Assembly (NCBI RefSeq): GCF_000968015.1
Contig: NZ_LACH01000073.1
Span: 1-64,000 of the forward strand
DNA length: 64,000 nucleotides
Direction: 5' to 3'
Source of the DNA: Pseudomonas fluorescens
Lineage (GTDB): Bacteria > Pseudomonadota > Gammaproteobacteria > Pseudomonadales > Pseudomonadaceae
Under the pieces are notes generated by a model. The model saw only the letters and a list, made by a program, of their open reading frames with translations, did no database searches and was not told the DNA's origin. The position numbers and the translations under genes were made by a program. How positions within the stretch are numbered: position 1 is the stretch's first letter; the number at the start of each line of letters is the position of its first letter. Shown one piece after another: positions 42,600-49,928 of this stretch.

Positions 42600-43498
42600 A
42601 ATCCAGGGCCTCTGTCGCTAAATTCCTTCCATTTATCTTTCTTAAATGCAGATTTTAAACTGTCTTGCTGCTTGGTAAGAGTCTTCGACAGATCTGTGCC
42701 ACTACCAATGCGTTTGAAGTGTTTGATGTCTTTTTCCATGGTGTCTTCTGACACCTGCCAAGCGCCGGCAGGGCCAAGAGCTGAGAGATCAAAATCCTTC
42801 TCCACCAAAGCTTGAAGCATTTGGGGGTATCGCTTGTAGTAAAAATCCCATGCGGTCAAAAACTTAACCCGTACAGTCGGGATGGCGTGCGAACGCATGG
42901 ACGTGTGGATGTCTTTCAAAAAGCGAACCTGATATGGCACGTTTACAGCATAGTCCTCGCCGGGCATTCCCAAATCGAGTGGGTAGATCCCGGCAGCCCA
43001 TTTGTTCAGCTTTTCTAGGCCGCGATTTAGGTACACAAAATCGAAATCAGAGCTAAACGGCGCGGTTCGGAAAAACTGGTTGTACTTCTGGCAATCCTTA
43101 CTCATAAAGAGACCCAATGATGGGATTTCTTTCTCTGCGAGGTAGGCAGTGATAAGGGCACCACCAAAGAAGCATTCCACATTTTTCAACTGATAGTGGT
43201 TGAAGTCCCCCTGTACTAGAACCGCCCTGAAGAAAATATCTTGCCCCGTGAGTCTATGGTGCAAATCCTCTGCAAATTCTGTGAGCTGCCATACATAGTC
43301 TAGCCGCTCGTTGTCAGAGGAAGCGTCTTCCTTGTTGTAAACCAGAATGGTGTCAGAGAAGACGATGGTGCTGTAGCGCGTCTGACGATGTGCGTTTAGC
43401 GTGTCCAAGATGGAGTAAACCCGAGCTACCTTCCGGGGCTCGTTGAGGGTCATTTCTTTGAACCCAAGAATGTCAATGTACAGAAGAAATTTGCTCAT
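42596..43498 (-). CDS. class III cyclase-like protein (cargo 4)
   Basis: 300 residues. The N-terminus LLYIDILGFKEM followed about 35 residues later by TIVFSDTILVY has the form of the two metal-binding aspartates of class III nucleotidyl cyclases (D9 and D49). A GGALITAYLAEK segment follows. The C-terminal half is unassigned. Proteins of this build occur in accessory regions; whether it makes a cyclic nucleotide is unknown. No cyclic-nucleotide effector is adjacent, only a zinc-ribbon gene upstream in the same direction. Confidence 0.6.
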   Translation of the reverse strand: MSKFLLYIDILGFKEMTLNEPRKVARVYSILDTLNAHRQTRYSTIVFSDTILVYNKEDASSDNERLDYVWQLTEFAEDLHHRLTGQDIFFRAVLVQGDFNHYQLKNVECFFGGALITAYLAEKEIPSLGLFMSKDCQKYNQFFRTAPFSSDFDFVYLNRGLEKLNKWAAGIYPLDLGMPGEDYAVNVPYQVRFLKDIHTSMRSHAIPTVRVKFLTAWDFYYKRYPQMLQALVEKDFDLSALGPAGAWQVSEDTMEKDIKHFKRIGSGTDLSKTLTKQQDSLKSAFKKDKWKEFSDRGPGF

Positions 43499-43549
43499 TC
43501 CTTGACCTTGTATGTACTAGAGAGCTTATGCGGATGACCGCTGCAGGGG

Positions 43550-43981
43550 CTATTCATCACTTACGTTTTGAGGGGCGACAGCCTTGAACTTTGCCGATCC
43601 ACGCCCCTGATGCTCTGATAAAGGCTCGTCACAATGCCTGAGCACCTCGCCGGTTAGCGGGTCAGTCACAATTTCCAAGTAGCGGTCGTTGTCCTTGTCC
43701 AGGACTCGTTCCTTGTTCACATATCGGCCTAAACGGACACTGAGCTCTTGGCCGGACTTAAGATGGAGTCTCAGCTTCTTTTTCCCAGTCAGACTCGGTT
43801 GCTTCAGCTTCGCATCAATCATTTCGATGACGGGAGCAACAACGGTGTCTGAAACCTCAAGTTGAATAGTTCGACTCATCGAACCACATTCAGGACAAGG
43901 GTCTCGGTCTGGCTCGCTTGCACGTTGATTCAGTTCCGTTCCACAGTCGCCACACTTAACACTTTCGGAATCTACTGGCAT
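43550..43981 (-). CDS. zinc-ribbon protein (cargo 4)
   Basis: 143 residues. N-terminal zinc ribbon with C10, C13, C29 and C32 (CGDCGTEL, CPECGS), followed by a beta-rich domain with LRLHLKSGQELSVRLGRYVNKERVLDKDNDRY. Not recognised. It is 51 bp upstream of the cyclase-like gene on the same strand and probably co-transcribed with it. Confidence 0.7.
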   Translation of the reverse strand: MPVDSESVKCGDCGTELNQRASEPDRDPCPECGSMSRTIQLEVSDTVVAPVIEMIDAKLKQPSLTGKKKLRLHLKSGQELSVRLGRYVNKERVLDKDNDRYLEIVTDPLTGEVLRHCDEPLSEHQGRGSAKFKAVAPQNVSDE

Positions 43982-44043
43982 TTTGCTTTCCTGTTCGGTC
44001 TTGCTTCGATATTAATCTGATATTCGTTGCTTCTGCTTATCTT

Positions 44044-44061
44044 TAAATGTGATTAAAAGCC
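44044..44061 (+). promoter_or_regulatory. late promoter motif 4 (baseplate/fibre block)
   Basis: TAAATGTGATTAAAAGCC within CTTTAAATGTGATTAAAAGC. TTTAA-N6-TTAAA symmetry; the spacer differs (ATGTGA) while the half-sites and AAAAGCC are kept. It lies 31 bp upstream of the gp46-like gene and after cargo 4. Confidence 0.68.
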
Positions 44062-44091
44062 GTACCTTTCCGATTCGCACACCATGTGCGC

Positions 44092-44469
44092 ATGACAATG
44101 CCCATCCCCCACACCAGCATCACTGCCGCCCACTGGCAGCCCGCACTCGGTACCTCCGGCGAGGTGGTCGAGGGCCTGCGCGATATCGACCAGGCCATCC
44201 GCATCATCCTGAGCACGCCCAAGGGCAGCGATCCCCATCGCCCAGAGTTTGGCAGCGACCTACACCTGTACCTCGACTGGCCCAGCAATCGCGTCACGCC
44301 ACACCTGGTGCGCGAAGCCGTCGACGCGATTCGCCTCTGGGAACCCCGCGTCTCAGTAGCTCAGGTGCAAGTCCAGATCTATGCAGCGCAGATCATCGTG
44401 CAGGTGCAATGGCGCGTAGCCGGCGAAGTGTCCCAGTTGACCGAGGTGCCGTATGCGCGAGCTACCTAA
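44092..44469 (+). CDS. baseplate wedge protein (gp25/gpW-like, Mu gp46)
   Basis: 125 residues. The T4 gp25-like lysozyme-fold wedge protein: GLRDIDQAIRIILSTPKGSD then HRPEFGSDLHLYLDWP is the conserved core. In-frame starts exist at 44086 (GTG), 44092 and 44098; the ribosome site is weak, so the start is uncertain. It overlaps the next gene by 17 bp. Confidence 0.88.
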   Translation: MTMPIPHTSITAAHWQPALGTSGEVVEGLRDIDQAIRIILSTPKGSDPHRPEFGSDLHLYLDWPSNRVTPHLVREAVDAIRLWEPRVSVAQVQVQIYAAQIIVQVQWRVAGEVSQLTEVPYARAT

Positions 44470-45574
44470 ACCCGAATTCATCAACATAGACCCCGCCGCG
44501 CTAGAGGCCCAACTGATTGCCCGCTACGAACAGAAGTCAGGCAAAACCCTATACCCGGCCCAAATCGAACGGCTATACATCGACCAGATCGCCTACGCGG
44601 TGTCCCGATTGCAGATGGGCATTCAGAATGCCGGCGAACAGCTGCTGGTGCGATTCGCCCGCGGCCCGATCCTCGACTACCTCGGCGAACTGGTCGCCAC
44701 GCCCAGACTGCTGGCACAGGCCGCCCGTTGCACCTTGCGCTTCAGCATGCCCACGGCAGTGACACAGCCACTGCTAATCCCGATCGGCACGCGGGTCAGC
44801 ACTCAGGATGCCAAGCTGACTTTCATCACAGATCTGAACGTAGTGGTAGCCGTCGGCCAAACACAAGTGAACGCGACCGCGACATGCCTGACCGCCGGCG
44901 AACAAGGTAATGGCTGGACCATCGGCCAGATCAGCACGCTTAGCAGCTCACCTGTACCAGGCCTGGCGGCCAGCAACACAACGGTCACGGCCAATGGAAT
45001 TACGGATGAAGATGACGACCGCTACCGCGAGCGAATCATCCTGGCCCCCGAAGCCTTCAGCAACGCCGGCAGCCGCGCCGCGTATCGCTACCACACGCTG
45101 GCCGTTCACCAGTCCATCATCGACGTCGCCGTACATGGCCCAGATGAAGGTCAGCCGGACGGCCACGTCGCGCTGTATCCGCTGACCATCACCGGTTTGC
45201 CGACAGACGATCTACTGCAACGCATAAAAGATCAGGTCAGCGGCGAAAAACTCCGTCCACTGTGCGACACGGTCAATGCGTTTTCGCCGACCGAGGTCGG
45301 CTATCAGATCAAGGCAAACATCACGTTCTACGCTAACGCAGACCGCAACGGCGCCATGGCAGCCGCGCAAGCCGCCGCACACGCCTATGCAGTCGAATCT
45401 CGTGCCGGACTCGGGCGCGATCTGGTGCCAGAACAACTAACCGCGTTGCTTCAAGTTGCCGGTGTGTACCGTGCCGATCTGAAGCTACCGTCAGGCCTGC
45501 GCGAGTTGCAAAGCAATGAATGGGCGAACTGCTCATCCATCCAACTGATCGATGCCGGGGTGACCCATGGCTGA
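44453..45574 (+). CDS. baseplate J-like protein (Mu gp47)
   Basis: 373 residues. P2 gpJ/Mu gp47 family, the outer wedge of the baseplate: FARGPILDYLGELVATPRLLAQAA (about 62-85), then GTRVSTQDAKLTFITDLNVVVAVGQT and the NGITDEDDDRYRERIILAPEAFSNAGSR region are typical. Normal length. Confidence 0.92.
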   Translation: MRELPKPEFINIDPAALEAQLIARYEQKSGKTLYPAQIERLYIDQIAYAVSRLQMGIQNAGEQLLVRFARGPILDYLGELVATPRLLAQAARCTLRFSMPTAVTQPLLIPIGTRVSTQDAKLTFITDLNVVVAVGQTQVNATATCLTAGEQGNGWTIGQISTLSSSPVPGLAASNTTVTANGITDEDDDRYRERIILAPEAFSNAGSRAAYRYHTLAVHQSIIDVAVHGPDEGQPDGHVALYPLTITGLPTDDLLQRIKDQVSGEKLRPLCDTVNAFSPTEVGYQIKANITFYANADRNGAMAAAQAAAHAYAVESRAGLGRDLVPEQLTALLQVAGVYRADLKLPSGLRELQSNEWANCSSIQLIDAGVTHG

Positions 45575-46112
45575 TCAGCCACTGCCACCCGCATTGGCCG
45601 GTGATGAACGCTTTTCGCTCCTCTGTGAGCTGCTCGACCAGGCATTAGCCGACCTCGATCTCAACGTGATGCTGGTTTACCTGATCGACCTGGTGAAACC
45701 CTCGCTACTACCGGCGTTGGCCGACCAATTCTCGCTCCTCGACGAAGCAGCCTGGGAGCTGGCCGAATCCGAAGAAGCCAAGCGCAACTTAATCAAAAAC
45801 GCCGCCGAACTGCATCGTTTCAAGGGCACGCCCTGGGCGATTCGCGAGGTCATCCGTTTGCTGGGCTTCGGTGAGGTCGCCCTCCAGGAAGGGCTAGACG
45901 CTCAGCCGGGCGCAGCGTCATCGGCCTGGCCTTTGTACCGGGTCGTTCTAAAACGCGTCATCACCAACGATCAAGCGGTGCTCCTGCGCCGCCTTCTACT
46001 GTCCGTCGCCCCGGCACGTTGCCGCCTGGTATCACTCGACTATCAGTCAGTTGCCATTCGCTACAACGCAGTCGCGCGCTACGACGGCCAATACAACCAT
46101 GGGAGCAGCTAA
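45567..46112 (+). CDS. tail protein I (P2 gpI / Mu gp48-like)
   Basis: 181 residues. Phage tail protein I family; LIDLVKPSLLPALADQFSLLDEAAWELAESEEAKRNLIKNAAELHRFKGTPWAIREVIRLLGFG is the conserved core (about 33-97). It links baseplate wedges to the fibres. It overlaps the J-like gene by 8 bp, and its stop shares a base with the fibre start. Confidence 0.9.
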   Translation: MADQPLPPALAGDERFSLLCELLDQALADLDLNVMLVYLIDLVKPSLLPALADQFSLLDEAAWELAESEEAKRNLIKNAAELHRFKGTPWAIREVIRLLGFGEVALQEGLDAQPGAASSAWPLYRVVLKRVITNDQAVLLRRLLLSVAPARCRLVSLDYQSVAIRYNAVARYDGQYNHGSS

Positions 46113-47056
46113 TGGCCGATCTACCCGAATCCCCCGACTGGGCGCCTGGCGTCTACCAACTCGAAACATCCGACCCGGTACTGGGCGGACCCGAAGGCAT
46201 TACCAACCTACCGGCCAAACAGCTGGCGAACCGGACAAGCTGGCTAAAGAAAAAAATCGATGCATTCCTTGATGGCAGCGGCATTTCCTTTGCCAGCCAG
46301 CGTGAAGCAGAGAAAGGGTCTGATACCAACAAGCCAATGAATGCACTCAGAGTGTTCCAAGCGATCGGCGCCAAGGTCGTTCAGGCAACAACAAGTGCAC
46401 CGGGCATCGCACGGATTGCGACACCCATCATGGTCAGAGCGGGCACCGATGAGCACACGATGGTCACGCCGCAAACGCTCGCAGCCATGTTCCCGTTCCG
46501 TGGCCGGATGGTCTATAGCGTGCCTGGGGTATTCACCTGGGACGTACCCACAGGCGTAACCAAAGCATGGGTGGTTGTCATTGGAGGCGGTGGTGGTGGG
46601 GCTCGATTTGCATTAATTCCGGGGCCCTCTGGTGGATCGGGTGGAGGGATAGCCAGAAAGCTTTTTGACCTACGCGGCACAACCTCGGTGACGATCACGG
46701 TGGGCGCAGGCGGTGCAGGCGCTTTAGTGGATGGAAATAGAGGGGCCGACGGCGGCGCCTCCTCATTTGGCACCGCCTTAGTGGCTACGGGTGGGTCTGG
46801 CGGTTTGATCGATGGCAATGCACCACACGGGGGGAAAGGTTTTGGTGGCGATGAGAACCACTGCATAGGGCTTGCCGGCCACGCCATTGGTGCTGCCAAC
46901 AACAAAGGTTTTCTCGGGGGCGCTGGCGGCGGTGGCGAGTCCGGGCCTACGTGGAATGACAGCCGCAAGCCCCTGACTCCGGGACATGGTGGCGGTGGAC
47001 GTGGTGGCAGCGCGGCGCCAGATGGCGCAAATGGCCAGGTAACAATTCAATGGTGA
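46112..47056 (+). CDS. tail fibre with glycine-rich tip
   Basis: 314 residues starting MADLPESPDWAPGVYQLETSDPVLGG. The first 130 residues match phage fibre shaft/attachment repeats (GGPEGITNLPAKQLANRTSWLKKKID). From about 150 (FTWDVPTGVTKAWVVVIGGGGGGA) the chain is a glycine-rich domain like those of phage adhesins whose polyglycine helices expose variable loops for receptor binding. It is the likely host-range determinant. No fibre assembly chaperone gene follows, and no invertase for switching fibres is seen. Confidence 0.82.
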   Translation: MADLPESPDWAPGVYQLETSDPVLGGPEGITNLPAKQLANRTSWLKKKIDAFLDGSGISFASQREAEKGSDTNKPMNALRVFQAIGAKVVQATTSAPGIARIATPIMVRAGTDEHTMVTPQTLAAMFPFRGRMVYSVPGVFTWDVPTGVTKAWVVVIGGGGGGARFALIPGPSGGSGGGIARKLFDLRGTTSVTITVGAGGAGALVDGNRGADGGASSFGTALVATGGSGGLIDGNAPHGGKGFGGDENHCIGLAGHAIGAANNKGFLGGAGGGGESGPTWNDSRKPLTPGHGGGGRGGSAAPDGANGQVTIQW

Positions 47057-47169
47057 TGACCATTAAGGTATGAACTTAAAACACAACAGTGGCCGTTGCG
47101 TTGGTTGAAGGGAGCTACGCAGTGGCCATGCCCGATCAGGTGTGGCAGACAACGCAAAGGGGCGTAACC

Positions 47170-47370
47170 ATGCAGGAAATCCGCTGTGGCGAATGCCACC
47201 GCAAACTCGCCGCCGTCCGCGGCTTCATCGAACTACAAATCAAGTGCCCGCGCTGCCGGACACTCAATCACCTGAAGGCCCCGAGCCTCCTATCCGAATG
47301 CCCTGAGCATCTGCCCATAGAAGCGCAGATATGCCCCAGCCCACCATTGGAAGCCTGTTCGCAGGCATAG
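47170..47370 (+). CDS. com: Com-like zinc-finger translational regulator
   Basis: 66 residues starting MQEIRCGECHRKLAAV. Two cysteine pairs (CGEC and CPRC) flank FIELQIKCPRC, as in Mu Com, the small protein that opens the mom messenger for translation. Its 3' end overlaps the next gene by 40 bp, as com overlaps mom in Mu. Here the downstream gene is a C5 DNA methyltransferase instead of mom. Confidence 0.85.
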   Translation: MQEIRCGECHRKLAAVRGFIELQIKCPRCRTLNHLKAPSLLSECPEHLPIEAQICPSPPLEACSQA

Positions 47371-48182
47371 GAGGTTTTGATGTCGGATTCGAAAACGCAG
47401 GCTACCGCACCGCCTGGCAAGTGGAACTCAACCCCGTCAACCGGGCTGTCCTTGCCGATCGATTTCCACACGCCGTCCAGTTCGAAGACGTCCGCCACTG
47501 CGGCGCACACAACCTCCGTCCCGTCGACGTCATCACCGGCGGATTTCCCTGCCAAGACATCAGCCTTGCCGGCGCCAGACCCAGCAACAAAGAAACCCGA
47601 GGCCTGCGTGGCCAACGCAGCGGCCTATTCTGGGAAGTCATACGAATCCTCAAAGAGACACAACCTCGCTGGGTGGTGCTTGAGAATGTCGTTAACCTGC
47701 TCGCTATCAACGATAGCCAAGACTTTGAAACAGTCATCCGGGCCCTTGCGGAATGCGGGTATGTGGGATTCTGGCGAGTGCTTAATGCTCAATATTTCGG
47801 AGTCCCCCAGCAACGTCGTCGCGTATTCCTGGTCGCAGGTCATCGACAAATGCCCCCCATGGAGCTGCTGGCTGACGCTGCGCCAGTGGAAGCAATACCT
47901 CCAGCGTCTAGCAAGATCGCGTGGCCACGCCCAGCGGATGCATGGGCTGCCAATACTTTATTGGCAAACAAAGCAGGCTCCCAAATCGCTATGGGCTGTA
48001 CCACTTTCATCGCTCAACCGAACGGATGGCATCAGATGGCTGAGCGGCAGCGAGCGTCTGAAAATGATGGGCTTTGCCTCGGACTGGATGCGTCCAACCT
48101 TGCAGAGGCTTTCGCTGCCGGAAACGCCGTCGTTACGCAAATCGCGCAATGGATCGCCGAAAAGCTAATTAAGGCACACTAA
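47331..48182 (+). CDS. C5-cytosine DNA methyltransferase
   Basis: 283 residues. Motif I SLFAGIGGFDVGF (8-20), motif IV GGFPCQDIS with catalytic C74, motif VI ENV (118-120), motif VIII QRRRVFLV (161-168) and motif X AGNAVV near the end. It would methylate cytosine in phage DNA and protect it from host restriction. Odd point: the expected motif IX is not in this frame but is readable in the +1 frame at 48028-48099 (see findings). Its start lies inside com. Confidence 0.85.
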   Translation: MPQPTIGSLFAGIGGFDVGFENAGYRTAWQVELNPVNRAVLADRFPHAVQFEDVRHCGAHNLRPVDVITGGFPCQDISLAGARPSNKETRGLRGQRSGLFWEVIRILKETQPRWVVLENVVNLLAINDSQDFETVIRALAECGYVGFWRVLNAQYFGVPQQRRRVFLVAGHRQMPPMELLADAAPVEAIPPASSKIAWPRPADAWAANTLLANKAGSQIAMGCTTFIAQPNGWHQMAERQRASENDGLCLGLDASNLAEAFAAGNAVVTQIAQWIAEKLIKAH

Positions 48183-48187
48183 AAACC

Positions 48188-48217
48188 AAGGCAGCAGAGA
48201 CCACCATCTCCGCTGCC
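48188..48217 (+). terminator. hairpin after methyltransferase gene
   Basis: AAGGCAGC ... GCTGCCTAA: GGCAGC and GCTGCC with internal GAGA/TCTC pairing form a stem 6 bp after the stop. No T-run follows. It may end late transcription near the right end of the prophage. The rest of 48218-48275 shows no gene. Confidence 0.45.
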
Positions 48218-48275
48218 TAACCCCAACGTCTCAGTTTCCGAAATTCCCTTGCACCACACGCAACAAACCTAAACC

Positions 48276-48309
48276 CCATTTACCTCGCACCAGCCCCCGA
48301 GTTTTTCGC
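48276..48309. promoter_or_regulatory. right-end transposase binding sites
   Basis: Read inward from 48320 on the minus strand, GAGGTAAATGG starts at 34 bp (48286-48276), and a weaker GCGAAAAACTC starts at 11 bp (48309-48299). The left-end repeats GAGATAAATCC start at the same distances, 11 and 34 bp. This symmetry defines the right terminus. Confidence 0.6.
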
Positions 48310-48320
48310 GCTCGGCATCA

Positions 48321-48326
48321 CCCATG
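48321..48326. repeat. right target-site duplication CCCATG
   Basis: Direct repeat of 214-219. Its last three bases are the ATG of the alkylation-repair gene. Confidence 0.65.
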
Positions 48327-49436
48327 ACCACCCACCAACACTCCCCCGCCCCCGCCCCCGCCCTCAAGGAAATCTTCAACGCCGACCGCCTCCAACACAT
48401 CGCCACCGAGATGACCGCGGTCTACCCCGAATTCAACGCCAAGGCCTTCCTGAAACTGGCCAACGACGGGCTTGCCGAGTTATCGATCATGCAACGCATG
48501 GCCCGGGTCAGCGAGTGCCTGCACGCGGTGCTGCCGTTGAGTTATGAAGAGACGCTTGAGGTGCTGCGCGCCCTCGCTCCGCGCTTGAACAGCGGCTTCG
48601 TCAGCATTTCACTACCGCATTACGTCGCGACGTACGGCGCACATGCCTTCGAACAATCCATGGCCGCGCTGAAATTCTTCACCACCTTCGGCTCCTCGGA
48701 ATTCGCGATCCGCCATTTCCTGCGCAGCGACATCGAACGCTCCCTGGCGGTCATGCACGATTGGTCACTGGACGAAAACGAGCACGTCCGCCGCCTGGCC
48801 AGCGAAGGCAGCCGACCGCGCCTGCCGTGGTCGTTTCGACTGGAACAGATTCAGGCTGACCCAACATTGGCGGCGGCGATCCTCGACAACCTCAAGGCCG
48901 ACGACAGCCTCTACGTGCGCAAGTCCGTGGCCAACCACCTCAACGACATCACCAAGGATCATCCCGAATGGGTGCTGGACCTGATCGAAGGCTGGTCGCT
49001 GGACAACAAACACACCGCCTGGATCGCCAAACACGCCCTGCGCAGCCTGATCAAACAGGGCAACCAACGCGCATTGGCAATCATTGGCGCGGGCGGCAAG
49101 CCTGAGGTCGAGATCATCGATGTGAAAGTGGAACCGGCGGTGATCCGTCTGGGTGAAAAAATCACCCTGTCCTTCGCCGTGAAATCCACGGTCCAGGACA
49201 GTCAGCGACTGGTGATCGACTACGCGATCGATTACGTAAAAGCCAACGGCAGCACGTCGGCGAAGGTGTTCAAGCTCAAGGCGCTGACGCTTCCCGGCAA
49301 GGTGACCGAAACCATCGCCCGTAGTCAGCAGATCAAGGAGCTCACCACCCGCAAACACTACGTGGGTAAACACGCCATGCACGTTTTGGTGAATGGGGAG
49401 CGCCTGGCCAGCACCTCATTCGAAATTCTCCCTTGA
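48324..49436 (+). CDS. DNA alkylation repair protein (AlkC-like)
   Basis: 370 residues. A HEAT-like helical solenoid of the AlkC/AlkD family (SLPHYVATYGAHAFEQSMAA, then FFTTFGSSEFAIRHFLRSDI, VRKSVANHLNDITKDHPEWVL) is followed by an Ig-like C-terminal domain (about 260-370) as in AlkC2-type enzymes. These glycosylases remove 3-methyladenine and related lesions. The start ATG falls in the target duplication at the prophage end. Upstream is now phage sequence with no ribosome site, so expression is probably lost or depends on phage read-through. Confidence 0.85.
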   Translation: MTTHQHSPAPAPALKEIFNADRLQHIATEMTAVYPEFNAKAFLKLANDGLAELSIMQRMARVSECLHAVLPLSYEETLEVLRALAPRLNSGFVSISLPHYVATYGAHAFEQSMAALKFFTTFGSSEFAIRHFLRSDIERSLAVMHDWSLDENEHVRRLASEGSRPRLPWSFRLEQIQADPTLAAAILDNLKADDSLYVRKSVANHLNDITKDHPEWVLDLIEGWSLDNKHTAWIAKHALRSLIKQGNQRALAIIGAGGKPEVEIIDVKVEPAVIRLGEKITLSFAVKSTVQDSQRLVIDYAIDYVKANGSTSAKVFKLKALTLPGKVTETIARSQQIKELTTRKHYVGKHAMHVLVNGERLASTSFEILP

Positions 49437-49448
49437 AACACGACCCCT

Positions 49449-49480
49449 TGTAGGAGCAAAGCTTGCTCGCGATGGCGTCA
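49449..49480. repeat. REP palindrome
   Basis: TGTAGGAGCAAAGCTTGCTC followed by GCGATGGCGTC, a Pseudomonas REP, between the convergent alkylation-repair and DUF4287 genes. Confidence 0.8.
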
Positions 49481-49485
49481 GATCT

Positions 49486-49701
49486 CTAGGTGGATGAACT
49501 CGCTAAATAATACGCAACCAAAGCATTCGCATGACCATGCCCCATACCATGCTCAGTCTTCAGCCAAGCCACCATTTCCATATGTTTCTTTGCACTCACT
49601 GTTCCCAGCAGATCCAGCCAGTGGCTGATTGGCTGGCCATATTTTTTCTCGATTGAGGGGAAGTACGACGCTGGGCCTTTCACTTTTGTATCTTCGGTCA
49701 T
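49486..49701 (-). CDS. DUF4287 family protein
   Basis: 71 residues starting MTEDTKVKGPASYFPSIEKK behind GGAG. The pattern YFPSIEKKYGQPISHWLDLL and GMGHGHANALVAYYLA is the short DUF4287 domain, function unknown. A longer reading from 49755 lacks a ribosome site. Confidence 0.85.
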   Translation of the reverse strand: MTEDTKVKGPASYFPSIEKKYGQPISHWLDLLGTVSAKKHMEMVAWLKTEHGMGHGHANALVAYYLASSST

Positions 49702-49928
49702 GCTGCAAGCTCCCTTTATCACGACGGAGTGTCGGATAACGCTCCTTGTCGTCATCCCACGAATTGAAGACCAGGACGGCTACGCAGTCCAGCGCAAACA
49801 AGCTCGACGTTAATAAGCAACGATTGAAACTATCGCGAAGCGCTCTAATGAACTGTCAGTTCTAACAGGTCACTTTCAGATTGGCCGGGGCTAAGCTGCG
49901 CCCACTGGAATGAATTGAGGTGTTCATC

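Larger units (their letters stand above)
220..48320. mobile_element. Mu-like transposable prophage (BcepMu-type layout)
   Basis: About 48.1 kb between matching ends. It encodes DDE transposase and AAA+ target protein, Mor-type activator, repressor, DUF2730/DUF3486/DUF935/DUF1320 Mu-family head genes, contractile tail, fibre, Com and a DNA methyltransferase. The ends start TGTTTAGG (left) and TGATGCCG (right, complement), and carry transposase-site-like repeats at matching distances. Early genes run opposite to late genes, as in BcepMu and unlike Mu itself. All essential head, tail and transposition functions appear intact, so it may be able to replicate. Four cargo blocks are interleaved. Confidence 0.88.

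Noticed and set aside
47377..48168. 263-residue frame +1 to the methyltransferase
   Set aside because: As a whole it has no methyltransferase motifs I, IV, VI or VIII, so it is not a separate gene. Only its segment near 48028-48099 matters, as a frameshifted motif IX.
220..48320. tyrosine or serine integrase, or tRNA attachment site, for the prophage
   Set aside because: None seen. Integration is explained by the MuA-like transposase and the short target duplication.
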